A DNA stretch of 64,000 nt. It comes from Oleispira antarctica RB-8. GTDB taxonomy: Bacteria > Pseudomonadota > Gammaproteobacteria > Pseudomonadales > Oceanobacteraceae. Below, in pieces: positions 17,427 to 27,064 of the stretch. The stretch covers positions 186,001 to 250,000 of the forward strand of contig FO203512.1 in assembly GCA_000967895.1 (NCBI GenBank), written 5' to 3'. Each line of letters starts with the position of its first letter. Positions within the stretch are counted from its first letter, which is position 1. The position numbers and the translations under genes are program-made. Under the pieces are notes generated by a model, which saw nothing but the letters and a program-made list of their open reading frames with translations, searched no databases and was not told the origin of the DNA.

Positions 17427-19262
17427 TTAATCTAATAAACTCAGATCACGTACAGCACCTTTATCGGCACTGGTGGCGAACTTCGCATAGATTTTTAATG
17501 CAGTGCTGACTTTACGTGGACGTTCTTCAGCAGGCTTCCAGCCTTTAGCATCTTGTGCAGCACGGCGACTTGCTAATTCTTCATCGCTTAACTGAACATT
17601 GATACTGCGGTTTGGAATGTCGATGATGATTTCATCACCTTCTACCAATAGACCAATCGCACCACCGGAAGCAGCTTCTGGAGAACAGTGACCGATGGAT
17701 AGACCTGAAGTACCACCAGAGAAGCGACCGTCGGTTAATAAAGCGCACGCCGCTCCCAAACCTTTAGACTTCAAGTAAGACGTTGGGTATAGCATTTCTT
17801 GCATACCTGGGCCGCCTTTAGGTCCTTCGTAGCGAATGATGACGATATCGCCTTCTTTCACTTCATCGGCCAAAATGCCCGCAACAGCGCTATCTTGTGA
17901 TTCAAAGATCTTCGCTTTACCGTGGAAAACGTGGATGGATTCATCAACGCCCGCCGTCTTAACCACGCAGCCATCTAAAGCAATGTTGCCATAAAGAACC
18001 GCTAGACCACCTTCTATTGAATAAGCGTTCTCAAGATTACGGATACAACCATTCTCGCGATCGCCGTCTACCGTAGGGTACCGAGTGCTTTGGCTAAAAG
18101 CGGTTTGTGTTGGAATGCCCGCAGGACCAGCCTTGTAGAATTCAAGCACTTCCGATGTTGGGTTGCGCATGATGTCCCATGTATCGAGGGCGTCTTTCAT
18201 GCTCGCGCTATGAACCGTTGGCAACTCGTTATGCAATAAGCCTGCACGGTCGATTTCGCCCAAAATAGCCATGATGCCACCAGCGCGGTGAACATCTTCC
18301 ATGTGATAAAGCGGCGAGTTAGGCGCTACTTTACACAGCTGAGGAACGTTGCGAGAAAGGCGATCGATGTCTTTCAAATCAAAATCTAGTTCAGCTTCTT
18401 GTGCTGCGGCCAATAAGTGAAGAATGGTATTGGTCGAACCGCCCATCACGATATCGAGGGTCATGGCATTTTCAAACGCTTTGAAGTTGGCGATTGAGCG
18501 CGGCAATACAGACTCATCATCTTGCTCGTAATAACGCTTAGCGTTTTCAACAATTTGACGGCCAGCTTTTAAGAAAAGCTCTTCACGATCACTGTGAGTC
18601 GCTAATAGGGAGCCGTTACCTGGCAAGGCCAGACCTAACGCTTCCATTAGGCAGTTCATCGAGTTTGCCGTGAACATACCTGAGCAAGAGCCACAGGTAG
18701 GGCAAGCACTGCGCTCGTATTCCGCTACTTTTTCGTCGCTCGCGGTATCGTCAGCGGCGATAACCATCGCATCAACAAGGTCTAGCTTATGCTCTGAAAG
18801 CTTGGTTTTACCCGCTTCCATAGGTCCGCCAGAAACGAAAATAACAGGAATGTTTAAGCGTAAAGAGGCTAGCAACATTCCAGGTGTGATTTTGTCGCAG
18901 TTAGAGATGCATACAATGGCGTCTGCACAGTGTGCGTTTACCATGTATTCAACAGAATCAGCGATTAACTCACGGCTTGGTAAGCTGTAAAGCATACCGT
19001 CATGGCCCATTGCGATACCATCATCAACCGCAATGGTATTGAATTCTTTAGCAACGCCACCGGCTTTTTCAATTTCACGGGCTACTAATTGCCCCATATC
19101 TTTTAGGTGAACGTGGCCCGGTACAAACTGGGTAAAGCTGTTTGAAACCGCGATAATTGGCTTAGAAAAATCATCGTCTTTCATGCCTGTTGCGCGCCAT
19201 AGGGCACGAGCGCCGGCCATATTACGGCCGCCAGTGGAAGTTTTACTGCGATATTCTGGCAT
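17427..19262 (-). CDS. ilvD: Dihydroxy-acid dehydratase
   Basis: 611 residues starting at the ATG at 19262 ([19 protein letters not shown]), two codons inside the longest frame, whose start would be TTG. It dehydrates 2,3-dihydroxy-isovalerate and -methylvalerate in branched-chain amino acid synthesis. Iron-sulfur ligands are visible in [10 protein letters not shown] and [17 protein letters not shown]. Full length with no anomalies. It is read in the same direction as the fimX-like gene upstream, with about 120 bp between them. Confidence 0.96.
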   Translation of the reverse strand: MPEYRSKTSTGGRNMAGARALWRATGMKDDDFSKPIIAVSNSFTQFVPGHVHLKDMGQLVAREIEKAGGVAKEFNTIAVDDGIAMGHDGMLYSLPSRELIADSVEYMVNAHCADAIVCISNCDKITPGMLLASLRLNIPVIFVSGGPMEAGKTKLSEHKLDLVDAMVIAADDTASDEKVAEYERSACPTCGSCSGMFTANSMNCLMEALGLALPGNGSLLATHSDREELFLKAGRQIVENAKRYYEQDDESVLPRSIANFKAFENAMTLDIVMGGSTNTILHLLAAAQEAELDFDLKDIDRLSRNVPQLCKVAPNSPLYHMEDVHRAGGIMAILGEIDRAGLLHNELPTVHSASMKDALDTWDIMRNPTSEVLEFYKAGPAGIPTQTAFSQSTRYPTVDGDRENGCIRNLENAYSIEGGLAVLYGNIALDGCVVKTAGVDESIHVFHGKAKIFESQDSAVAGILADEVKEGDIVIIRYEGPKGGPGMQEMLYPTSYLKSKGLGAACALLTDGRFSGGTSGLSIGHCSPEAASGGAIGLLVEGDEIIIDIPNRSINVQLSDEELASRRAAQDAKGWKPAEERPRKVSTALKIYAKFATSADKGAVRDLSLLD

Positions 19263-19348
19263 ATTCAAAGTCTCACTTGTCGAGAGCCGTTAAAATCGAC
19301 TCAAATCAATAATAAGGGTGAAGTAGTTTGCAAGAATTGTAGCAGAGT

Positions 19349-19375
19349 TGCGCCTTGTAAGCAGTACAAAGCGCA
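19349..19375 (-). terminator. Hairpin downstream of the fimX-like gene
   Basis: TGCGCCTTGTA and TACAAAGCGCA form an 11-bp stem with one mismatch, just after the stop codon at 19383. No clear T run follows on the minus strand, so the call is weak. Confidence 0.35.
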
Positions 19376-19382
19376 GGGAAGA

Positions 19383-21479
19383 CTATTCGCCGTCATCCGA
19401 GAAGTTATAAGCCATACCTGCTTGCGGTGGCTGTACGTAATAACCTTGGATAAAGTGAGTACCTAATTGCCATAAAGAGGCAACTGCAGAGGCAGATTCA
19501 ACGAGTGGAACAATGGTTTTTAATCCTTGCTCGTGCAGTTCGGCCAATACTTGCTTTAAGGTTGCTAATGATTCCGGCTTATTTAGTTCATGGGTAAAGG
19601 ACCCGTCAACTTTAACGTAATCTAGGCTTAGGTGTTTTAGAGTTTGAAAGGGCTTCAGTGAGCAGCCAAAGCGCGATAAAGAACACGCGTAGTTATTGGC
19701 TTTCAGATTCGCGGTAAATTCTTGTGCTTGGGTTAAGAACTTAGTGGCATCTTCTTCATTGAACTGAAAGATGACGGAATTCTTATCGAGCTTGGCCGCA
19801 TTCAGTGCTACCCCAATCCAGCTGGCTAAGGTTTTATCCATTAATGATGCCGCGCTTAAATTAACGAATAATCGAGTCTTTAAGTTTTGTTGACGATGTT
19901 CACTCAGCAACTTTGTAGAGTGTAATATCACCCAGCGGTCTATTTTGCGTTTTAGATCTTCGCTGATGGTGAAACCGTTTAAAAAATCACCGGCAGAGAC
20001 TTCTTCACCATCACTCTGTGGCATGCGTAGCAAAGTTTCGTAATGTTCTTGCTCGTCGCCTTTTAAGTTAATGAGTGGTTGGAATAATAGATTGAATGAG
20101 CCTGCTTTTAGTGCTTCTAAAACCTGTTTTTCAATACCGTTTTCACTGTTGTCAGGTGCCTCTTCTCGAGCGACGAATAAATGTGTTCCATTGCCTTTTT
20201 CGTGGCCTTCATCATGTCGCACTGCATCAGCAGCTTGGTGCGATCTTTGTAAAATATCTCGTGGATCACTGCAGCTATCATTAATTAAGGCAACGCCAAT
20301 GCTGGCGGTGATTGTGACGGTTTGAGAATTAGCATCTATCACTAAGTGCTCTATTCCATCGCGAAATTTCTCGGCGGCTGCGAGTGCTTCTTCTGCATTG
20401 ATATTTGGGCGAACCCAAGCAAATACGTCCTCGCCAATTCGAGCCAAGGTATCTTCTTTATTAATAGCAGACTTTAAATAGTTGGCCACACTGCAAAGAA
20501 CGGAATCGGTATTGTTAATACCAACTTGTGATTTTATTTTGCCATATCTATCAATATTGATGTACATAGCCGCGCCGATGTTACCTTTTAATACGGCGCG
20601 ATCGACGGCTGATTCTAAGCTGTTCATGAAGTGCGGTTTATTATAAAGGCCGGTTAATAAATCACGACTACTAATGTCTTTTAGTTTGGCTTCTAGGTCT
20701 GAATTATTTGATTTGGCACGAATAACAATTTGTGTGCAGGATTCATCGGCGTAAGTGGCTGATGACAGGGACATGGTAAGAGGAAATTCAGATGCGTCTG
20801 TTTTCAAACCGCTGTATTTTAAGTCAACATTACCACCGGCCATTAAAAAGCTTTTCAATGACTGCTTTAGGTTTTCTTGATCGCTACTGGCGACCATATC
20901 CATGACAGGCATACCTTCAAGGTCATCAACGTTATCGTAGCCGAATAAGTCGAGATAGGCTTGGTTTGCATAAATATGCATACCGTCATGAATGTAGGTG
21001 ATAGCGTCTTTTGAACTTTCTAACAGTGACTGGCAGCGTCTCTCTGCATCGCGTAATTTAACTTGCGTTGTCCGCAAGATGCGACGGCTATTGAGGTTGC
21101 CTAGTTCACGCTGAATGACCATCGACAGTAAATTACTTTCATCTTCAGGCACCACATCACATGCTCCGAGTTTTAAATAAAACTCGAGCTGCATGGGGTC
21201 AACATCTTCAGCCAGTATGATAACTGGAAGGTCTTTATCGAGACGTTTAATTTGTTTAAACAGCTCTTTGGGATCTATATCTTGGGCTTTGGGTTCAGCT
21301 AAAATCAGATCCCAAGTCTTCTCTTGAATCTGAACTTTGAAATCTTCTAAGGAGGAGACCATGTGAGCGCGAGTGGCTCGACCTGAATTTCGCAACAAGC
21401 TAACCAAATCTTCCGCGTCATTTTGTTTATGGGTCAATAGCAATAGATGAAGCGTATCTCGACTACTAGCAGAATGCAT
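19383..21479 (-). CDS. fimX: FimX-like REC-PAS-GGDEF-EAL protein with degenerate active sites
   Basis: 698 residues. Order: a receiver-like domain (about 8-130) without a convincing phosphoacceptor Asp, a PAS domain (about 150-270), a GGDEF domain (about 285-430) in which GGDEF has become GEDVF, and an EAL domain (about 455-690) reading ETLLRM instead of EALLR. The C-terminal FIQGYYVQPPQAGMAYNFS resembles P. aeruginosa FimX. FimX binds cyclic di-GMP through its EAL domain without hydrolysing it and controls type IV pilus assembly. The degenerate sites support a receptor, not an enzyme. Its neighbour at 21579 is a possible PilZ-type partner. Confidence 0.85.
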   Translation of the reverse strand: MHSASSRDTLHLLLLTHKQNDAEDLVSLLRNSGRATRAHMVSSLEDFKVQIQEKTWDLILAEPKAQDIDPKELFKQIKRLDKDLPVIILAEDVDPMQLEFYLKLGACDVVPEDESNLLSMVIQRELGNLNSRRILRTTQVKLRDAERRCQSLLESSKDAITYIHDGMHIYANQAYLDLFGYDNVDDLEGMPVMDMVASSDQENLKQSLKSFLMAGGNVDLKYSGLKTDASEFPLTMSLSSATYADESCTQIVIRAKSNNSDLEAKLKDISSRDLLTGLYNKPHFMNSLESAVDRAVLKGNIGAAMYINIDRYGKIKSQVGINNTDSVLCSVANYLKSAINKEDTLARIGEDVFAWVRPNINAEEALAAAEKFRDGIEHLVIDANSQTVTITASIGVALINDSCSDPRDILQRSHQAADAVRHDEGHEKGNGTHLFVAREEAPDNSENGIEKQVLEALKAGSFNLLFQPLINLKGDEQEHYETLLRMPQSDGEEVSAGDFLNGFTISEDLKRKIDRWVILHSTKLLSEHRQQNLKTRLFVNLSAASLMDKTLASWIGVALNAAKLDKNSVIFQFNEEDATKFLTQAQEFTANLKANNYACSLSRFGCSLKPFQTLKHLSLDYVKVDGSFTHELNKPESLATLKQVLAELHEQGLKTIVPLVESASAVASLWQLGTHFIQGYYVQPPQAGMAYNFSDDGE

Positions 21480-21578
21480 GTAATGAAACTCTTTGTACCG
21501 TGAGTACTGATTATAAGGTGGGTAGGTTCAAATGATAGGTAAAAATGTGTAAATTAAGTCACATTTTGACGCTGAGCG

Positions 21579-23381
21579 TCACAACTTGTTCCAAAGAGAG
21601 TCAAAGTCATCATCTTTCAGATCACTATCCTGATGCAAGTTCTGAGGGCTAGGCTTGATACCACTATTTCTAAATTGAAATTGGCTAAAGCTATTCGTTG
21701 AGATGATGCGTTTAACTAGTTGATGACGGCCGGAACTATCATTGTGCATAAGATCAATCTTATTTCCTGTGCGAAAGGGCATGCGCGGTAAAATAAGGGT
21801 TGCAGGCTGAGCAATGGCTTTGATACCCGGTAATAGTAACGAACGCATATAGTCGCCGTTCTGTCCTGTTTTTTGTAATAACTGAGCGGCACCCGCTTCA
21901 GCCTTAGGCGCGAGCAGTTCAATACCGAGTTGAGTACCTGACTTCCCTAAATGACGAATCCAGCGAATAGCACCAATAGCCCAATGCTTTACGCCTGCTT
22001 CTTGAATACCTAAAATTTCACCTGCTTGAATACTGGCGGGTAATTCACCGAGCCACTGCAGGCAATATCCACCAGGGCTAGTATTAATTAAGGTCACTTC
22101 ATGGGCTGGATACTTAATACTGGTATCAGCGGCTTCTTCTTTTGTATGCTTACTAATGAAATCAATAGTATCGATGTTCATGTTTGTATTTTCGGGAATA
22201 ACAGAGGTGCCAGCATCAAATGCTCCGGCCCAAACATCATTATTGGAACGACTCCCGGTGTCTATTACTGGCGTATGGCGCTTTTCGATTTCTCTTGGGC
22301 GTAATTCGGCTTTGAGCTTTTCAAAATCTTTTTTGCCAGCAATATAATAATGAGTCGCACTTAATCCGATGCACAGGCGTAGCATGCCTCCTGTTGGCAT
22401 GCGACGGAAGGAGCGTTGCCAATGAATTCCCCAAGCTTGAATGGCATGGGTTAATAAATTGTCGCTCATTTTCCCTGGTACGGTAATGCTACTAGTCCCT
22501 TGGGGGTTTGCCGCATAGAATTTGAGTTCTTGTACCAGTGCTGCTGTATTTAAGCTGCAAAACAGAGGCTTTTGTGCATCACGCAGGTGTTGGCGATATT
22601 GCGCAACAGTGTCGCGATGTAGATTGATAATGAATAATGCAGATTCATCATCACAGTCTGTGATGCTGACTCTATCAGCCCAGAGTTCGGTAGCATCATA
22701 AAGCTGAATTAAGTCTTGTTGGCGCAGATTGTTGGGTTTTGCTGTACCTAATAAGTGAGCACGAATAAAAGCCGCGTTTATGTCGGACGTGCTGAGATAT
22801 CGGTTCTGGGTATCATTAACTTTGTAGTTTTCTAAGTTGCGCATCTGCGCTAACAAAAATAATTGGTTAATCTCAGACCACGAACGTTCTGGGGGATGAC
22901 AATATAGCTGGAACGCTCTCAGTATGGTGCTCGTCGTATCGGTAATCGCTCGATGGATTGATGTAGTAACAATTTTCGACGGTTTATCACTGGGCCCTAG
23001 TGCTGAAATACTGTTTACGACGACGAGTTTATAGCCGGTTGCTAAGTGCGCTTGCAAAGATTGACTTAAATTAGCAATTTTAAGTTGACGTTCATTTAGG
23101 GATACGGATGTTTGTAAAAAATGCTTGGCCAGCAGAGTACCGATGGAATAGATATAAGGACGGATCACTTCAAGTAACTTGAAACGTAATAATGGATCTG
23201 CGTGTAATTGATTTAATTCACGAATGGCCTGATACAACTGCCTTGCTGCTTCCCCCGTATTCGCCATGGGAAGATTTTTAGCCCAGTTAGTAATGCCATC
23301 TACATTTGCTTGGCAAAAAGATAGCTGATTCTGGGTTGGGCTAGGTATGTGAAGTTTTATCGGTGTTCTGGTGCTATCCAT
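21579..23381 (-). CDS. Large hypothetical protein with PilZ-like C-terminus
   Basis: 600 residues, no signal peptide or membrane span. The first 300 or so residues are helical with no known domain. Near residues 430-500 the segment LINTSPGGYCLQW followed by AIGAIRWIRH and GTQLGIELLAP resembles a PilZ domain (N/D-x-S-x-x-G and the R-W-x-R strand). The N-terminal RxxxR that binds cyclic di-GMP is not evident just before it, so binding is uncertain. It lies directly upstream of the fimX-like gene in the same orientation, as in Pseudomonas. It is probably part of the type IV pilus or cyclic-di-GMP network. Confidence 0.6.
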   Translation of the reverse strand: MDSTRTPIKLHIPSPTQNQLSFCQANVDGITNWAKNLPMANTGEAARQLYQAIRELNQLHADPLLRFKLLEVIRPYIYSIGTLLAKHFLQTSVSLNERQLKIANLSQSLQAHLATGYKLVVVNSISALGPSDKPSKIVTTSIHRAITDTTSTILRAFQLYCHPPERSWSEINQLFLLAQMRNLENYKVNDTQNRYLSTSDINAAFIRAHLLGTAKPNNLRQQDLIQLYDATELWADRVSITDCDDESALFIINLHRDTVAQYRQHLRDAQKPLFCSLNTAALVQELKFYAANPQGTSSITVPGKMSDNLLTHAIQAWGIHWQRSFRRMPTGGMLRLCIGLSATHYYIAGKKDFEKLKAELRPREIEKRHTPVIDTGSRSNNDVWAGAFDAGTSVIPENTNMNIDTIDFISKHTKEEAADTSIKYPAHEVTLINTSPGGYCLQWLGELPASIQAGEILGIQEAGVKHWAIGAIRWIRHLGKSGTQLGIELLAPKAEAGAAQLLQKTGQNGDYMRSLLLPGIKAIAQPATLILPRMPFRTGNKIDLMHNDSSGRHQLVKRIISTNSFSQFQFRNSGIKPSPQNLHQDSDLKDDDFDSLWNKL

Positions 23382-23512
23382 GCCTTTTTTATTACCAACT
23401 AATGTAAATTAACTATGTCTATAGTCTTAACTATAGCGAATATTATTTAACGCAGTACAAAACTCTAACAGACTAACCTGTTTCATTATGCGTCGCTACT
23501 ATTTGCTATTGC

Positions 23513-24559
23513 TTATAGAGCTGTTGGTACGGGCGTTTTGCTGCCTTTACCAGACTCTTCTCGCACAAGCTTAGGTATTAAATACCCTGACAGTTTTAAT
23601 GATAGCTGCTGATACAATTGTTGCGCATCTTTTTCACTGACATTAAAGTGGTGGGCACCTTTTACCTTATCCAAGAGGTGAAGATAATAGGGTAATACGC
23701 CTGCTTTGAAGAGTGTCTTGCTCAGCTCGACTTGTGCCTCAAGAGAATCATTTACACCGCGTAATAAAACGGCCTGATTTAATAACGTGATGCTCGCTTG
23801 TCTGAGTTTTGATAGACGGGAGCTCAACTCATTATCCAATTCTTGACTGTTATTAATATGCAGCACTATGGCACAATCGAATCGGCAGGAATGTAAAATA
23901 TCAATAAATCTGTTGGTAATTCGTTGGGGAATAACGACGGGTAGACGAGTATGAATGCGCAAGCGTTCTAAGTGAGGAATCGCTTCAGCTTGCTTAATAA
24001 ACTTCTCTAATTGCTGATCGCTGAGCATCAAGGGATCGCCTCCACTCAAAATCAGTTCTTCAATTGACGGATCGTTGCCGACATAATCTAAAATACTCTG
24101 CCAATCATTTTTACCAATGCGATTTTCCTCATAAGGAAAGTGGCGACGGAAACAGTAACGACAATTGACTGCACACCCAGTACTTAGTAGAACCAGAACA
24201 CGGCCATGATATTTATGAATAAGACCTTTTTGTAAATTACTGTGTTTTTCCGCTAATGGATCATTAATAAAACCCTCTACCGATTCTAATTCGTCACTTT
24301 GCGGTAAAACTTGTAATAGCAGGGGATCGTTTGCATTGCCCTTCTCCATTTTATCAATGAAGGGCTGAGGGACTAACAGAGGGAAATCGAGGCAAGCCAG
24401 CTGGCGCTGATTAAGTTCTGTAAGTGGTATATCAAGTTGAAGCAGTAACTTTTCGACACTTTTAGTCGCCCCCGATAAGACTTTATTCCAACTGTCTTGC
24501 GCTGGGGTCTGATTAATATCGGTTAAAGATTCGATCACTAACGGGGTTTCGGTTATCAT
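23513..24559 (-). CDS. epmB: EF-P lysine 2,3-aminomutase
   Basis: 348 residues. The ATG at 24559 is preferred because AAAAGAGCT precedes it and because a longer start at 24598 would leave only 17 bp to the divergent efp start. The radical-SAM cysteines are visible in STGCAVNCRYCFRRHFPY (CxxxCxxC). ELILSGGDPLML is the conserved glycine-rich strand. The enzyme converts alpha-lysine to beta-lysine, which EpmA then attaches to EF-P. It is divergent from efp and epmA, the other members of the pathway. Confidence 0.93.
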   Translation of the reverse strand: MITETPLVIESLTDINQTPAQDSWNKVLSGATKSVEKLLLQLDIPLTELNQRQLACLDFPLLVPQPFIDKMEKGNANDPLLLQVLPQSDELESVEGFINDPLAEKHSNLQKGLIHKYHGRVLVLLSTGCAVNCRYCFRRHFPYEENRIGKNDWQSILDYVGNDPSIEELILSGGDPLMLSDQQLEKFIKQAEAIPHLERLRIHTRLPVVIPQRITNRFIDILHSCRFDCAIVLHINNSQELDNELSSRLSKLRQASITLLNQAVLLRGVNDSLEAQVELSKTLFKAGVLPYYLHLLDKVKGAHHFNVSEKDAQQLYQQLSLKLSGYLIPKLVREESGKGSKTPVPTAL

Positions 24560-24615
24560 AGCTCTTTTTTCTGGGGCCGGTGTGCTGAACCCCATCAATA
24601 TTTTGTCGAGGTCAC

Positions 24616-25185
24616 ATGGCTAATTATTCTACCAGCGAATTCAAATCAGGTCTTAAAGTAATGCTGGATGGCGATCCTTGTGCCATCGTAGAAAATGAAT
24701 TCGTAAAGCCGGGTAAGGGCCAAGCCTTTAGCCGTGTTAAATTGAAAAACCTGAAAAACGGTCGTAGCTGGGAACGTACTTTTAAGTCGGGCGAGAAGCT
24801 AGAGGGTGCGGACGTCATGGACGTCGAAATGGAATACCTGTATACCGACGGTGAATTCTGGCACTTCATGATGACTGACGGTACTTTCGAACAGTTAGGC
24901 GCATCAGAAGAAGCGATCAGTGAAAACAAAAACTGGCTGAAAGAACAGTTAGTTTATGAAGTCACCTTGTTCAATGGTGAGATTTTAAGCATCACAGCGC
25001 CTAACTTCATTGATCTTGAAGTGACAGAGACTGATCCAGGTCTTAAAGGTGATACCGCTCAAGGTGGTTCAAAACCAGCAACACTAGAAACGGGCGCTAT
25101 GGTGAGTGTTCCGTTATTCATCGTCATTGGTGAATTGCTGCGTATTGATACTCGTGTTGGCGAATACGTGAGCCGTGCTAAATGA
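24616..25185 (+). CDS. efp: Elongation factor P
   Basis: 189 residues. The modified lysine is in KPGKGQAF (Lys34), the position used by EpmA, and the surrounding loop matches the beta-lysylated subtype. EF-P rescues ribosomes stalled at proline runs. A GAGG ribosome site precedes the ATG. A strong hairpin terminator follows the stop. The presence of both modifying enzymes on either side means the beta-lysylation route is complete here. Confidence 0.97.
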   Translation: MANYSTSEFKSGLKVMLDGDPCAIVENEFVKPGKGQAFSRVKLKNLKNGRSWERTFKSGEKLEGADVMDVEMEYLYTDGEFWHFMMTDGTFEQLGASEEAISENKNWLKEQLVYEVTLFNGEILSITAPNFIDLEVTETDPGLKGDTAQGGSKPATLETGAMVSVPLFIVIGELLRIDTRVGEYVSRAK

Positions 25186-25205
25186 TTTAGTCACGTATCA
25201 AAAAG

Positions 25206-25230
25206 AAGGAAGCTTAGGCTTCCTTTTTTT
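25206..25230 (+). terminator. Terminator after efp
   Basis: AAGGAAGC and GCTTCCTT form a perfect 8-bp stem with a four-base loop, followed by TTTTT. It lies 20 bp after the efp stop. Confidence 0.85.
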
Positions 25231-25273
25231 ATGTGGAAAATAAATCGCTAGCGAATCAGTAGAGAGTTCTTAT

Positions 25274-26245
25274 ATGTCGGTATCAGTGAATTGGAAACCC
25301 AGCGCAACCCTAGAGGCATTAAATGCCCGTGCAGCGCTTAACCGCAGCATTCGCGAATTCTTTATCGACACCAATGCCTTAGAAGTCGAGCTGCCAATTC
25401 TTAATCATGCACCCGTAGCGGATATGAATATCGAAGCGATTGCTGTGCCTGCTACCGAGATAATGCCGAAGTTGTATTTGCATACCTCGCCAGAATATTC
25501 GATGAAGCGTTTGTTGTGCGCCGGTAGTGGTGATATTTACGCGCTGGGAAAAGTCTTTCGCGCAGGTGAAGCGGGTGGTCGACATAACCCTGAATTTACC
25601 ATGCTGGAATGGTATCGCCTAGGTATGGATCACCAAGAGTTAATGCATGAAGTCGCTGATTTATTGGAAGAAGTTTTCAGTGATTCTACCCTTGAATTAA
25701 TTGATGCACCGTTATATTTAACCTACCAACAAGCGGTTATTCAATATGCAGGTGTAGATCCTTTTACGGCGAGCGATGACGATATCAAGCAGTTAGGTAT
25801 TGAGTTAGCGGCTGGAGATTTAGAACTCAATCGTGATGGCTGGCTCGATATGATCATGAGTCACAAGGTAGAAAAAGCCTTGCCAGAAAACCAATTAGTT
25901 TTTATTTATAACTACCCCGCAAGCCAGGCGGCATTAGCTAAGTTAAATAAAGACGATAACGGACAAATGATTGCTGAGCGTTTTGAGGTCTATCTAAACA
26001 GCTTAGAGCTGGCCAATGGTTATCATGAGCTGACTGATAGCAAAGAACAGCGCCAGCGTTTTGAGCAAGAATTAAGGGCAACCGATCGGCCCATTGATGA
26101 AAAATTATTAACTGCGATGGCTGATACTGAAGCAGGTCTGCCAGACTGTGCAGGTGTTGCCATGGGGGTCGACCGCATCTTAATGCTGCAGCTGGGCATG
26201 AAAACGATTGCTGAAGTGATTAGCTTTTCTGCGGACGCTTGTTAG
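25274..26245 (+). CDS. epmA: EF-P lysyltransferase (LysRS-like)
   Basis: 323 residues, the length of PoxA/GenX proteins: a class II lysyl-tRNA synthetase catalytic core without an anticodon-binding domain. Motif 2 reads FRAGEAGGRHNPEFTMLEWYR and motif 3 GVAMGVDRILML. It attaches beta-lysine to Lys34 of EF-P. AGAGAG precedes the ATG. A 7-bp hairpin (26233-26250) overlaps the stop codon. It converges with the TetR gene. Confidence 0.94.
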   Translation: MSVSVNWKPSATLEALNARAALNRSIREFFIDTNALEVELPILNHAPVADMNIEAIAVPATEIMPKLYLHTSPEYSMKRLLCAGSGDIYALGKVFRAGEAGGRHNPEFTMLEWYRLGMDHQELMHEVADLLEEVFSDSTLELIDAPLYLTYQQAVIQYAGVDPFTASDDDIKQLGIELAAGDLELNRDGWLDMIMSHKVEKALPENQLVFIYNYPASQAALAKLNKDDNGQMIAERFEVYLNSLELANGYHELTDSKEQRQRFEQELRATDRPIDEKLLTAMADTEAGLPDCAGVAMGVDRILMLQLGMKTIAEVISFSADAC

Positions 26246-26306
26246 CGTCCTACTCATCTATATTTTGGCTACAACTTACTTTCGTCAGTTGCTATTTCGT
26301 TCAAAG

Positions 26307-26903
26307 CTACTTCGCTAATAATTGTAATAACGTCATCGAGCCCTTGGCAAAATCGATGGGGTAATCTAAGTCATGCAGAGTATGTACACCAATCGCCAGT
26401 GCTAATAATAATGAGGCAATTTGTTCTGGGTCGATCGCTTGCTTTAGTTGTTGCTTATCTTGGCTTTGCTGCACGTTGGCAGTTAAACGACGAATGCTAT
26501 CGGTCACTAATTCCAAATAACGCTGCTTAATCGGTTCGCTACGAGCACAGGCATCTAAAAGCTGGTGGGGACGTAAACCTGCTTCTTGAGAAATTGGATA
26601 AGTACCAGAAACCATCTCGGTTAAGAAACGCTGCACCATGGTAAATAAATCTTCTGCCTCCCCATCGGCTTGGGGTTTGAAAATCGAATTCAGCCAACTC
26701 TCACCGTTAATCGTCATGACTTCTAATGTCAGCTCGTCACGATTTTTAAAATGCACATAAAAAGCGCCACGGGTATAACCCGCGTGTGCACAAAGCTCAT
26801 CCAGACTGACATCAATACCTTTTTTGGGCATCAGCTCCATTGCAGATTGTATTAAGGCTTCACGGCTTGCTTGTTTGGCTTCCGCTCGACTGGGTTTAGG
26901 CAT
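26307..26903 (-). CDS. TetR-family repressor
   Basis: 198 residues. The N-terminal helix-turn-helix runs from ALIQSAMELMPKKGIDVSLDELCAHAGYTRGAFYVHFKNRDEL, the usual TetR form. The C-terminal ligand domain gives no hint of its effector. It is divergent from the monooxygenase/patatin operon; the two operator-like palindromes between them make it the likely local repressor, and also of itself. Confidence 0.9.
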   Translation of the reverse strand: MPKPSRAEAKQASREALIQSAMELMPKKGIDVSLDELCAHAGYTRGAFYVHFKNRDELTLEVMTINGESWLNSIFKPQADGEAEDLFTMVQRFLTEMVSGTYPISQEAGLRPHQLLDACARSEPIKQRYLELVTDSIRRLTANVQQSQDKQQLKQAIDPEQIASLLLALAIGVHTLHDLDYPIDFAKGSMTLLQLLAK

Positions 26904-26962
26904 GTTATGTATTTCGATGGCTTAAGCTTATGGTTTTTCATTGTAGCGGATATTGAGTTTTA

Positions 26963-27014
26963 TTGACATACGAAAGCGTATGTGGATAAATGATTAACAT
27001 ACCAGTCCGTATGT
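26963..27014 (+). promoter_or_regulatory. Two TetR-type operators and a promoter before the monooxygenase
   Basis: Site 1 is ACATACG, AAAG, CGTATGT (26966-26983), a perfect palindrome. Site 2 is ACATACC, AGTC, CGTATGT (26997-27014) with one mismatch. Centres are 31 bp apart, about three helical turns. A promoter TTGACA (26963) to GATAAA (26985), spacing 16, is overlapped by site 1, so binding would block transcription of the plus-strand operon. Confidence 0.75.
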
Positions 27015-27064
27015 AAGATAAAAATAATTATAAAATTGATAAAAACACCGTTGGATTAGGCCTT

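Noticed and set aside
19349-19375. Riboswitch for branched-chain amino acids before ilvD
   Set aside because: Only a simple hairpin is visible at the end of the fimX-like gene; no leader peptide with Leu/Ile/Val codons or terminator-antiterminator pair is seen.
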